Positions 23,001 through 34,700 of a stretch of 64,000 nucleotides of DNA are shown in pieces. The DNA is from Mactromeris polynyma. Lineage: Eukaryota > Mollusca > Bivalvia > Venerida > Mactridae. The position numbers and the translations under genes were made by a program. Position 1 is the stretch's first letter, and the number at the start of each line of letters is the position of its first letter. The DNA lies in assembly GCA_032209605.1 (NCBI GenBank), contig JASFXZ010000032.1, positions 7,255,722 through 7,319,721 of the forward strand, written 5' to 3'. The notes beneath the pieces were generated by a model that saw nothing but the letters and a program-made list of their open reading frames with translations, made no database searches and had not been told where the DNA came from.

Positions 23001-23574
23001 TTTCGATTGATATTTAATTAATGATTATGTCGTTTGTTGTAATAGCTAGATAATAAAAGTGGCAAATCGATATAAATGATATTTCATGAATAAAAAATCG
23101 AATATGAAATTTTTAATTGTTTAAATAACATATACAATACAAGACAGTATTATTTATATTTTTTATAGCGTGTACGTAGTTGTAAATATATTTGAATTAT
23201 AACAAATTAGCTCTAAATTAATTAAAAAGAAGTGTTAAACAAACACATTTGTTATGGCTTATTCTAAAACACCAATATTCATAAGGTAAGTACACACTTG
23301 TCTTAATTTATTATCATATTCTATTTTATTATATATCATTATTTTTTATTATGTTCATGTTATAAAAATATTGACTATATCAACCTGTCTAACTAAAGCA
23401 TTTTAGCAATTATTTTTAAATAACAGGTAATTATTTAAAATTTAATAATTAACATAACACAAGGCAATCGAATTACCAGAAAAATTATTTCGATTAAAGC
23501 CGAGTTAAAATGTAGTTATGGTAACTAATAGATAATGATTGACTAGAAAAGCGTGTTTCTTGTGATCAAAAATT

Positions 23575-23690
23575 CAGTCGGACCTCGTTTATTCGACAAC
23601 CTTCTATCTGAATACTTGGTATAATCCGAAATACTTATCTGGTCTCGATGTTTCTTCTTAGGCAGGTCGAATATATAACCAGTCTTATTA
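23575..23690 (+). mobile_element. Truncated pogo-like MITE
   Basis: CAGTCGGACCTCGTTTATTC starts the element, as at 33523. Only the left part is recognisable before the gene B signal exon. Confidence 0.6.
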
Positions 23691-23704
23691 TACGCATGTT
23701 TCAG

Positions 23705-23770
23705 GTTGCTATGGGTAACGGGATGTTTGTTTTTGAGTGTGACAATAGCGAGCTGTTTTCGTACCAGTCT
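23705..23770 (+). CDS. Gene B exon 1 seen: signal peptide
   Basis: The acceptor is GCATGTTTCAG and the donor CT|GTAAGT. The sequence is clearly homologous to the gene A signal exon (GTTTCAG|GTTGCTATGG in both). The frame reads LLWVTGCLFLSVTIAS then CFRTS, supplied with Met by a split AT|G. Confidence 0.75.
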
Positions 23771-26700
23771 GTAAGTAACAACTACCGTAAAACCTCACTT
23801 AAAGACCACCTTAATAATAAGACCATCTAAATATTAAAGTAATATTTTGCTAATTTTTTGTTCATTTGTTTACCTAAACAAACATGAAAAATATATTTCC
23901 TACAGTTAAAACATCAATAAATGTGAATTAACAAAGAATGAACTCATAATGTATTGATCCGTTTTTGTTGAAGAAAGATGTTTGTACATCAATTTTTTGT
24001 TTTATTTACAAGTTTTGTCTCCAAGTTATATGATTTTTTTTTTTCAATCGGTTCAATTGTTCTTATTAGAGATGTATTACCCAATGTAACAACAATACTA
24101 GATAGAACCAATGCAAACATTTTATGTTCAGATCAGCCAGATACATCTTAGAGAACACAATTTTCAAGTCCATTTTCACTGTTTTGCTCTTAATTCAACC
24201 TCAATATTAAGACCACCTCAATAAGAAGATCAGTTTTCAAGGGTCCCAATGGTGGTCTTATTATTGAGGTTTTATTATATATTGCGAAAGCATTTGAACT
24301 AATTTACCACAATGCATTACAGTGCCCCAACGAGCGATAATATAAGTAAAATATGATGAAATCATTTCAGAAGGACAGAATGTTCTTACTGTTGTGCGCA
24401 GTATTAGTTTTTTTTAGAAACTGACGAATACCGTACGGTTTGCAATATTTTTTTATATTTATATAAAATCATATGAATTACTCAGATGCTGTTCTAATAG
24501 ATTTGGTGTATCACATACATGTATACGGTAATTGTTTTGCACTTAGAATTTATGGTAAGCAAAAGTTCTATGAAATGTGCATTGGAATATTCTGTCGTAT
24601 TTACAAACACAGTCGAACCACGTTTATTCGAATTCGTCGTATCCGAAACTTTATATCGAATAATACTTGGTTTCGAATTCAATTCAACTCGACGTGTCTA
24701 AGAAGATACGTTCCATAGACCAAGGGAGTTAAGTACCATACATGTGCAAAGAATGTTAACTGAATGGCTGTTTTTATTAGATATTTATGTATTTTACATT
24801 ATATTTCCTGTCCTTTGTAGAGCCCCATTGGGTGTAATGCCGTGTAAAGGTTGCTGTGAGACGAGGAAGCATGGAGATCTTGTGATCGTAGCAGAGTAAG
24901 GGATTATATATCATGTTGGAATAAGTATTTTCCACAGAGACTTATCACGACTCCTTTCCCCTTATTCCTTTTCGAGTGCTCTCCCTTTATCCCTTCTATA
25001 GTAAATATTATAATATACCTACAATAGAAGGGAAAAAGGGAGGAAATTCTTATAGGGATAAAGAGAGAAACTCTGAAAGGGATAAAGGGAAAGAACTCGT
25101 GACAATCTACTGCGGAATTTGCAAGAATGATTTCTTCGGTTATAGAATTGTAATATTGAAACACGTTTAAGTGTAATATATACATGATTCATTTATGGTA
25201 GTCAAATATCAAGCGTACAGTCAACCCCACTCAAAGACCATCTCCTTATAAAAAATCATCTCAGTTATAAGACTGTATTTTTCATGAACCAATTTTTTCA
25301 GAACATGGCATTTGTCTTATTTTTGAGATTACACCGTATTTCAATATTTACAAATTCTCATTACAGAGTTATAGACACATGTGAAGTATCCACGAGATAT
25401 CCATCTACAGAAGTAACCACCGTGTCAACAGACCAAACAGCTTTTACAACGGACATTGTTACAGTAACAACAGCAGTACCAGAACCAACAACAACAACAA
25501 CTGCAGTACCAACACCAACACCAACAGCAGAACCAACATCAACACCAACAGCAGTACCAACATCAGAACCGTCATCAACACCAACATCAGAACCAACAAC
25601 AACAGCAGTACCAGAACCAACAACAACAACAACAGTAGTACCAGAAACAACATCAACACCAACATCAGAACCAACATCAACACCGTTTTCCTCCATAACT
25701 CCAATAGTGTCTAAATCGAGTATTTTCACAAGGACATTTAGCGGGTCACCTAATACCAGAGAGCCAACAACAACATGGCCAGAAACAACAAACTTCACAT
25801 CTACCGTATTCTTGTCTTCTACTTCACCGACGGAACCTGAATGCATTCCACCGAAAGTAATTACTGGATCAATTATCGTCGTAGCTGAGTGAGTTATTTT
25901 TAGACAAATGTGTCAATTACGACTCGTATCTCTTAATCAATTTATAGTCATAACAAAGAATTGGGCCTAAAATAAATAAATAAGTTTGTTTGCTGCCACC
26001 ACGTAACCCGTAAAAGTAGCTGTGCTCTAAAGGTTTTATTTGCCCACGACTGGAATTTCATAAGTCTTGATCAAGAAAAAGGTAATTAAATAATTACCAG
26101 AACTGAACTATTACAGGAAGAAAGATGTTTTTTTCAATCAGCAAATGCATTTTTAAACATGGCCTGATGTATTATATTATTAGCATTGCTTGAAGTCAAA
26201 ATGTACAATTGTTCCTTCTTGTTTAAAGTCTGACCTCTTTAAATCATCCGGGTTGTATAAACACTATATAATTACGTTTTACAAAACGTTTCAAAATATT
26301 GCATAATCTTGGCGAACTGACTTTGTCACAGACATCCAGACAAAATACTTCGCTTAAATAATAAGCCTAATGCCTGATTAAATGATACAACTCCAAATGA
26401 GCGCCGCTGTACGATTTCCAACCTCTTCTTTAAGCGACGTCATTTCCAGAAAACGTCATATATGTCGTCACAATGTACTACTGACAGTAAGCAATATTTG
26501 CCCCGTATGGCAATGAAAACGAAGTGACCATATGGAGTAAATATTGTTCAATGCTTGCAATGACGTCACTTACAGAAGTGGTTGTAAATCCCATAGCAGC
26601 GCTCCAATACACTTGGCAAAAGTATTTACTTCGCTATGTCGAAAAGAAAACCAACATAACTGTGAAAACTACATTTTACATGTACTTATATTACTATTTG

Positions 26701-27765
26701 CGTTAAATATATGTCGGACTTTTTGTAACTGTTTCACCATAGTTCATGTTTAAATGTTCACTATGCCTCTGATGACTATTCCTCTCTCGCTGATTAAATA
26801 TGTGGCAAAAAACAATGTGGCTAAAACGTATATTATTGTAATGTATTAAATACAAGTAATGGTCAAAACTTAATTTCATTAACTATATATCACTTTATCA
26901 TGCAAACCAAGAAAATTCTCCACAGAAAGTTTATTAAGTGTATTTAGGAGGTTATTTTAACACCCGCGTATGAAAAGCCAGATGAGAACTTTTTTTACAT
27001 CGGAACCCGAATATATTTCAGATATATACTCAGTACATTTAAAAACGCACATTTTAAAATGTCATTTTAGTGTGTTTTACAACTCATTTTGTTCATGAAA
27101 TTTTAGAAATCTTACCTTTTGCGTTTTTAAATGTACTGAGTATATTATACTTTCTAAAAGATCATTCAACCACCGAGTGCAATTGACGACTTACCTAATT
27201 AACTACGTGGTTGGTTTAATTAACCAAGTTTCGAACTTCTTCTCATGACTTGGCAATTGAACGTGGAAGATATCAAAATCAACCTAAAAATCAAAGAATT
27301 TGTAATAAATGTAACTTAAATATGATAGAAAATGAATATCACTTTTTACTAATTTGTCCACAATACAGAAATCTTAGAATTCAATACTTAAAAGGTTATT
27401 ATTACACCTGGACAAATATACAAACAACTATTTTAATCATCTTCTGTGCGGGAATCCAAAAACTACTTCTTGCGAAAATTATTTACTTTGCCAAGTTATG
27501 TAGAAATCAAACCAATGTATGAAATTGATGTAACATTTGTGATACTCTTTGAAAATCCATGTATTTCCTCTACTTTGTAATTGTATAGTAGTACATTTGT
27601 ATTGACTTATGTTTGCTATAGACATTGTAACATGTTTTATGCAATAGATGATAATGTAATGTATTGTATTGTATTTGCAGAATCGCAGACGATGAACCGT
27701 GTGATAATGCATCGACGTCCAAACTGCAGACCCCACCGAGTCTTCTCAGTGTTCTAGTAAGCTAG
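23705..27765 (+). CDS. Gene B: small secreted Pro/Thr/Ser-rich paralogue
   Basis: Four exons join 23705-23770, 24821-24895, 25367-25888 and 27681-27765, phase 2 throughout. With a split AT|G start, the coding length is 750 nt (249 residues). The protein has a signal peptide, two cysteine-module halves joined across introns, a short PTS-type spacer and a 28-residue tail after the last junction. It lacks a transmembrane segment. It is the compact version of genes C and D: the equivalent giant exon here is only 522 bp. It diverges from gene A. The role is inferred to be extracellular; the partner is unknown. Confidence 0.8.
23785..24275. mobile_element. Larger element with ends of the 4612 family
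   Basis: The left end reads CCGTAAAACCTCACTTAAAG, and the right end has GGTGGTCTTATTATTGAGG followed by TTTTA. The ends are inverted relative to each other, and the internal blocks near 24190-24250 match the 4612 MITE. It lies in intron 1 of gene B. Confidence 0.55.
24610..24715 (+). mobile_element. Diverged pogo-like MITE fragment
   Basis: CAGTCGAACCACGTTTATTC resembles the left end of the 33523 element. The right end is not recognised. Confidence 0.45.
24821..24895 (+). CDS. Gene B exon 2: cysteine module half
   Basis: The acceptor is CTTTGTAG and the donor GA|GTAAGG, phase 2-2. It encodes APLGVMPCKGCCETRKHGDL then VIVA and a split Glu. The CCETRxHG core is shared with genes C and D. Confidence 0.85.
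25218..25345. mobile_element. MITE-like sequence before the PTS exon
   Basis: It has the ends TACAGTCAACCCCACTCAAA and, opposite, GAGATTACACCGTA. The same segment precedes the giant exons at 34983-35105 and 55397-55520, so it entered before the gene duplications. Confidence 0.5.
25367..25888 (+). CDS. Gene B exon 3: short PTS exon
   Basis: The acceptor is TCATTACAG and the donor GA|GTGAGT, phase 2-2, 173 full codons. It begins VIDTCEVSTRYPSTEVTT, has about 65 residues of PT-rich spacer with proline about every four residues, then a conserved 60-residue end (TPFSSITPIVSKS..., PECIPPKVITGSIIVVA). Both unique ends are nearly identical to those of the giant exons in genes C and D. Confidence 0.85.
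26397..26605. mobile_element. CRE-bearing MITE, copy in gene B intron 3
   Basis: It has the same inverted ends and GACGTCA motifs as the 18551 element, and a CCATATGG centre. The orthologous copy in gene C is at 48290. Confidence 0.65.
27226..27522 (+). mobile_element. LINE reverse-transcriptase C-terminal remnant
   Basis: The open frame reads KFRTSSHDLAIERGRYQNQP, then ICNKCNLNMIENEYHFLLIC and PQYRNLR. This matches the zinc-knuckle C-terminus (C-x2-C...H...C) of non-LTR retrotransposon polymerases. There is no reverse-transcriptase core, so it is a relic. A copy lies at 49242 in gene C. Confidence 0.7.
27681..27765 (+). CDS. Gene B exon 4: C-terminus
   Basis: The acceptor is GTATTTGCAG, phase 2. 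It encodes IADDEPCDNASTSKLQTPPS then LLSVLVS and a TAG stop at 27763-27765. The DDEPC completes the last cysteine module. The gene C equivalent stops after DNASTS. Confidence 0.8.
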
Positions 27766-28250
27766 CGTAGCTTGTCTCCCCTTTGATGCGAAGGACAAAT
27801 CGACAGATATTCATACATCTATAATTGACAAAAAAAAGAAGAAAGCAACGACAAATCTAGTTCAGTAGTCTCAATACAATGTTCATGAACATCGTCATCA
27901 GGTCTATCGTCAGATGCATCTGTAATTTGTCCACCGTCATCTACAAGACTAAACATTTACCAAAAATAACAGCATAAAGCTTGACTGACCTATTCTATGA
28001 GAATCATATTATACTTTATGTCAAATCCAACAAGCCTCATGGCCAATGAGGACAACATATGTACAAGAATATTTCAACATATACATTTGCGGAGAGACAT
28101 ATTTCAAAAGAAATCCATGCGTAGCATTGAAGCAGCGTTTCATTTGTTTCTCTCTTTCCAGATGGCCATGTTGAGGTTTTAAACCGCCTAAACTGCATTT
28201 CATTTTATATAAAACGACTGTTAGTTTGATACTGATATCTTTCTAAACCG

Positions 28251-28340
28251 ATTTTTGTCATCAAAACGAAAGTAGGCATTTTTGTAATCAAAACGAAAGT
28301 AGCTGATTTTTGTCATCAAAACGAAAGAAGGGATTTTTGA
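28251..28340 (+). repeat. 27-28 bp tandem repeat x3
   Basis: Three units of ATTTTTGTCATCAAAACGAA plus a short variable end lie in the probable 3' UTR of gene B. Confidence 0.85.
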
Positions 28341-28612
28341 CAGATAGGAGAGGATTTTGTAACTATTGTTTGCATAAAGAACATGGAATGACATTGCGTT
28401 TCATTATAATTATATCAAATCGTTTTTCATACGTGTTTTAATGTCAGAAATCGTCATATCTAATAGTTTATGCCTAGAGATATTCAGCAACATCGGCGTT
28501 TCTTAGAAGAATGTCTGTAATTATGTGTCTTATTGATATCAAACTATGTCCAATTCAGTGAAATACAAAATATATTTTCGTCCGCAAGAATTTCATTGCT
28601 TATCAAATATAC

Positions 28613-28618
28613 AATAAA
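28613..28618 (+). promoter_or_regulatory. Candidate polyadenylation signal, gene B
   Basis: AATAAA lies about 850 bp past the stop codon. A second AATAAA at 28933-28938 is followed by TTCTGTTCTGTTCAG and is conserved in gene C at 49983-49988. Confidence 0.4.
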
Positions 28619-29463
28619 AGTTTGTTTACGGCATTGTAATGCCGGTTTAAAACAGACGTTGGAAGGTGTCAATATGTTTTTCTCATGAAAGTACAATTAG
28701 GAATGCGCCGAACACTTACTATTTCTACAAATCAGACCAAAAGGTTAGAAAAATGGATATATAATTAAAAACAAATGTTTTGAAAAAATGGTTTTGTAAA
28801 TATACGGGAAACCCTTATAAAGTAAATACAAACATAGTACTTTAAGTTTGCACTAAATTCTTATTGCATAACCTTTGATGTATTATATATGTATGTATAC
28901 TTCTTTCACTGTTAACAATGCATATTATATTGAATAAAGTTCTGTTCTGTTCAGTTCTGTTGTCTTCTGTTTTAACAGCGAACCATTGAATTATGTCAAA
29001 CTGGACAGCATTTTGGTATTGTAACCTATACTCACACGACGGGGAAATTTGTTCGTATCGCTCTCAGACGAGATAACTCTAGCATTCTTATATCCTGATG
29101 ATTTACATTATATTCTGTATATTCATTTTACATAATGTGAAATATATGAACATCCTGCAAAACTTCTGAGACATTAAATTCAACTGTCATGCTTATTAAG
29201 AAAGAGATGGAAATTAATAAGTTACGACCGATTTTGGAACATTAATCCTGATTTCTCAACATCATGGTGAAATTCTGTATGTTTTCACGATGCAAATAAG
29301 AATATTTTTAGGTATTTTGTGTATGTTTATGAGAAGTTCTGGAAAGGCTATTCAATTGGTTCATGAAAATGGCAAATATTTTTATGGATCACTTTGATCC
29401 AGATACGTTGATACTTTGTGAACATGAGGCCTGGTGCCGGAAGTGTAAAAATAACTTGAGCAA

Positions 29464-30770
29464 ACAGAGAGAATACGTAACTACGGGGAACGCCACATAC
29501 ACAAGACAATACCTCCCCACGCAGACCTCAGGAAAAATAACAATCCACAAAACATAATGCACTTAAGGAGGTCAAACAGTACACATATTCAGGAACAGGG
29601 GCACAAGGAATGGCCCAACATACCATAAGGAATAATTAGGAGAATCAAAGTGGACAGTAAAGGGAGGGGGAGGGGGGAATTAATGGATGGAAAAGCTCAC
29701 AGGACAATTCAAAACAACTGGCCACAATAGGCCAAAATTGGGCAGGAAACACTCTGAACACTGTATAAAGTGACAAAATTGCATAGGGGAAAGGGAAACA
29801 TAAAACATTCATTACACAAACAGAAACAACAATCATATAGCGAATTACAGCCTTGGAACTGTCAGTAAAAAATACCGGGGGTTTAAATCGATTTAACAGC
29901 TAGCTAACCTCACACCTTATCGCTATATGGTCATTGATTTCCAACATAGACATAAATTGACTAAGTAGGCAGTAACTAATTATTAAAATAAACCAACCAT
30001 CACGTACATATAAAAAAAATACAGTAACTAATCGAGCACGGAGGAACAAGCAGCCTTATACTGACCTTGTTCCCCGTAACTAAAATAGTAACATCAGAAT
30101 AGAAGTAACTTTAAAATGTCAAACTAAAACGCAATTTAAAATAAAGTCATCTTGATAATTTGTTACTAATTAAAAATGCTTAGATATTATTGATAGGGAA
30201 ATGACGTCATAAAATGTAAATCGCATTGTAGATAGAAAAGTTTTCTTGGTATGGTATAATAAAAAATCATTGACGTCATACAATTTTAATGACGTCATAA
30301 AAGATATAGTATACGCGGCGTAAGGGGACGTTATTTATACAAGACTGTGCCATATAAACTGATAATATACAAGAGAAAAACAATTAAGTAAGTAGTTACA
30401 GAGAACATCACAAAAACAACAAGAAACAAGGACAACACTAACGTAATTTCAAAAAAATATATGTATAAGACGACACAAAACATTCACACATGGGCTGGTC
30501 GATAGTTTTAAGATACTCCATGGAACACTTCATGTTAATTCCAGAGCAAAAGTCAATGCCTACAAAGTCCGGAACATAATCCCCTAAGACATTGTGATCA
30601 GTAATATCCTGCCGTACCAAGTACGGTTTACAAATATAACTTCATTTAGTCTCAAAACATTAGTGTCCGGTGTGCAGTAAAAATAGGTGTGCAAATCTAT
30701 CAAGTATTGATTTACTTAAAAATTTATCTGACTATGGCGTGGTATCATGTCACGTGTCTATGGCGTGGTA
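29464..30770 (+). mobile_element. Dispersed repeat X, long insertion
   Basis: The duplicated copy near 50517 lacks this 1.3-kb stretch, with TTGAGCA and TCAAATTGTATATG meeting directly, so it inserted after the duplication or was lost there. It begins ACAGAGAGAATACGTAACTA. Its first 530 bp match, inverted, the insertion at 52125. It holds three TGACGTCA or near-CRE sites (30200-30300) and ends in a piece of the 26-bp minisatellite. No intact coding region is seen. Confidence 0.7.
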
Positions 30771-31740
30771 TCAAATTGTATATGTGTAATTATTACATGT
30801 ACGTATATTTGCCTCTGTTTTCTTGTATACTAAGGTGTGTAATAATGTTAAATATATTGGGAGACAGGTCTGTGGATGATAAACAAATTGTACACAATCT
30901 GCCTTTGGGGCGCAATTATTAATTGATGTACGATACGTCATACATGTATTATTATGTATTACAATAACCCTATGGGGAAAACAAGACACAAATATGAGTA
31001 ATAGTATTGGTAAAAACATAAGTGTTGAAATTCTGACCATTGCTCTGTTACAAATAATCTAAAACACTCGGAATTTCATCTCTTCAAAATGTATTTTCTC
31101 TTAACATGGTGAGTTTTATTTCATGATTCTAGTTTTGCTAAATCGCATATTGTCGTGATGTTTTAAAATATTCTGGTGTTTTACCAACTGAACATTTGAT
31201 TTGATTTCCCCACGTGGAATTACGTTTATGATACATAGTTGTTGTCATGTCTTGGATTACAGAGTTATATAAAGATTTAATATATTTTTGGATTTCACAT
31301 GTTTTGACTAAATAATTTTGAGAACAACTTTGAAACAATATGCCACTTTTGTGGGTGTTTTGTTAATTTCGCAACTCTAAACACTTTGTATTTTGTGTAC
31401 ACAAAGTTTAATGTGCAACTAATTGTAATTAAAGTAACGTAACTAAGGTAATCCTCGTAACACAAAATGCGTCATTGACGACTAGACGAGTAAAAACACC
31501 ATTGTTTTGACTGATTTAATGATTTTATGTGGTTCAACCGTGTCTACGCCAATCGTGAAAATATTTCTCTAAAGGTCACTCGATGGCACAGCCGAAATAT
31601 GCATCTCCAAAAGGGCACTGGATAGAAATCGCGAGTTCTTGAATGTAGAAATCTTGGAGCCGGTGACTTTCCTAAGAGAGAAATAATGAGAAGTGGCTGT
31701 CTTCACCGGTCTTTCGTAGTAATGGTCTTTATTTTCGCAG

Positions 31741-31791
31741 GCACACTGTGTTTCTAGCATTCATGGCGACGTCTGTGGGGCTTGATTATGC
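31741..31791 (+). CDS. Gene C exon 1 seen: signal peptide
   Basis: The acceptor is ATTTTCGCAG and the donor GC|GTGAGT. It is one G, 16 codons and GC. The frame HTVFLAFMATSVGLDY fits a signal peptide if an upstream exon ends in AT. A weak donor AT|GTAGAA at 31644/31645 would give that with a 96-bp intron, but is unproven. Confidence 0.65.
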
Positions 31792-34700
31792 GTGAGTAAA
31801 ATCTTACGTCTTGCTAGTTAAGAGCTTTCCTTTTTCCTGCCACAACAGGTCTTGTGGTACCCTGGTAGAGCTTTCGCCTTTGATAAGGATGTCGCAGATT
31901 CGATCCAAAAGAGGTAAAACATAGTGCCTACCTTGCCTATGTTCGGCATTGGAAGGGTAGTGCTAAGACTGGCTAATATGATTGGGTATGTTTTCACGTT
32001 ACATGTCTATGGCATGGTATCATGTCACGTGTCTATGGCGCGGTATCATGTCACGTGTCTATGGCGAGGTATCCCAGTATGGCAGCACTATATCAGGTGG
32101 ACACCACCTCCGTATCTTTACTATGATACCAAATAAAAGCAAACATTTCGAATGAAAAGGATCGGATATTTCAAAAAGATAGATGAACCATTAAATATAT
32201 TACCATCTTAAATCATCTCGCAGTGGACGTGATTTGGTGTTAGGTTGATAATGATGCTGGTCTTAATCATATAAACTATTACTTATTTTCGTAACAATTT
32301 AACAGCGATTCTGAATATATGAATGTTTATCAAATGAGAAGACGTGGAAATAAAAACATGTTATGTTTGTAGGATGTGGACTCTCCCGAGTTCTTCCTAT
32401 ACGGATAACGGACCCATTGATCTAACGTGTAAACCTTGCTGTGAAACAAGGCGACATGGCGAGCTCATTGTTCAAGCGAAGTAAGTAGACATTATTCACA
32501 AACACAGTAAAAACTGGAGACAAAAAGTCAAGGAAGCTCACGGCAAAGAACCACAACTTCTGTCCATGTTTCATTGCGCAATTTTATTTATAAGAAGATC
32601 TAAAATTAGTCTATTTTTAAACCCTTTTGATATCAGTCTTTTTTTTTAATGCGGAAGTATGGCGGGTTCTTTTGATAGGGGAAATTTGCATCATGAATCG
32701 CCAAATTTGGGTATTTGTGAGGCTAATAATTTAAATAATTTTACTAAAGCGGAATTTTCTTTGTAAGTAAGCGGAAAATATTCTTTTTTCTTTGGGAGAT
32801 CGGGCCCAATATCGGCCCCAAAATTGCCATAAAAAAAGGCTGGATATGTATATGATTTAGTTAAATTTTCTTCTCTTTTGAGTACCGTTACATATCGGTG
32901 TTGTCACTTGCTGGTGGAGGAACAGTTTATTACTGGTTGGTAACCCAGGACTACTGGATAGGTCAATTAATCGTCGCCTTTAACTGACCTGCTGTCGAAA
33001 AACGACGTTAAACTCCAATCAAAGCGCTGAAAGCATTGTAGTTGTTCGGTATTGAACGCTGGTTTTGTATTCAACACTTGCAGATTCACAGAAAGTACGA
33101 ATCATTATTGTTCATTTTTTAACCATTAAATTTAATTGTGCAGTAAAGATTTCTGCCAGTATTGAATATGTTATGCAGTTGACGCTCAATGTTGAACTAT
33201 ATTTTAATCGATTTATTTACCTGTTATTCTTGCACCACTTCCGGAAAAAGAAATTTTCGTATTAAGGCGATACGACTGTCGAAAATTGCCATAGAACTAG
33301 TTTTTCTAAATCACACTAAAAAACGACAACAAATGTCCTTTATTCTTTGTTAATTTCACAAATATGTATATAACAAAGGTTGATTGAAGACGATTGTGTG
33401 CGTACAACTGCTATAACGACAGTAAGCATCCCGCCGACCACTGAGCCGGGTACCCCTTGTTGTGAAACCAGACGACATGGTATTGTTGTGATTAAAGCAG
33501 GGTAAGTATTACTTTCAAACTACAGTCGGACCTCGTTTATTCGAAACCTTCCATCCGAATACGTGGTATAATCTGAAATCAATATTAGGTCCCGATGTAT
33601 ATTCTTAGGCAGTTCGAATTGAAATGGGCTATTCAAAACCAAGTATTATTCGAAATAAAAGTTTGGACCCGATGATTTCAAATGAATGAGGTCCGACTGT
33701 ATATAACACGTTTTATGAGTATGCCAGGTTGAACTTAGGAGGCACCCAGTGGGCGAGTGCATCCGGAAAACCTCGGCCAACTACGTCAAGTGCCTCGGAT
33801 GTACGTTAGGCACTACTTTCGGAAATACCATTCGAATGTCATGAAAACAAGATGGCGGCATGAACGCTGGAGTGCTGATAAATGTAATATTTAAGCTATA
33901 TGAAGACTGAAATATGTGAGTTTTTAACTAGAAATGACAACGATAATCCATCTCTTACGTGAATTTATCGAAGTTATTGAAATTATAAATCCGTTTTACG
34001 GGAACTATTTCTTGGCCGCACAAAATGTTGAGGTTTGCTACTGAGTGTTCCGCCTTACATACACTAGAGGGTGTTATCCGAGTAACGATGTGGTACGGAA
34101 ATACCCGAGAGCTGTCGAGAATGTGGGCGAGTGGTAGAGCGCCCGACTCCTGATCCGAACATCTGCTCGAATACTGGCCCCGATCTTCCTAAAAATATAA
34201 ATCTAAGATAAATCTTATCTCAAATAATGGGATAAAGGGAAATAACTCGTGACAATCTACTGTGGGATTTGCAAGAATGATTTCTTCGGTTATAGAATTG
34301 TAATATTGAAGCTTTGTTTTGAGCTGTACAGAGCCCAGTCAAAAATATTGATTAAATAATTTAGGTCTTGTATACTGGTCAAAAGTGATAACGCACCAGT
34401 ACTTAGTTTCTACTTAACACATCTTCTGTTGAGTTTGACCACAATTAGCAATAACATTTATAATTTAAATGAAACGAACTACGGAAACATTTGATGTTAA
34501 TCCATTAATGTCAAGTTTACCGATTCAGATCAGTTTTGTTATGTTATAGAAAGATTTCCAAAATACAAAATGGCGGGTTAATTCTTTAGACCAGTATCTT
34601 ACCAACTCTTGCTAATGTGCGCCTAATTTTCAATTTGGTATAGTGCGATTTTATTAACCGCGAACGTATGAATATATTACCTGGTCTATAACATTTCAAA

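Larger units (their letters stand above)
18371..23704. other. Divergent interval between genes A and B
   Basis: It contains MITEs (18551, 19652, part of 23575) and AT-rich sequence. No supported coding exon is seen. It must hold the first exons and promoters of both genes if the split-start model is right. Two related 30-bp segments containing GAGTCACGGAG / CAGTCACGGAG lie near 18430-18460 and 18840-18870 on the minus strand, each after a GCAGAC-type sequence. Confidence 0.5.

Noticed and set aside
34123..34182. tRNA gene
   Set aside because: A-box and B-box resemblance only; no full cloverleaf by eye, and it was copied with the segmental duplication. It is better called a SINE head.
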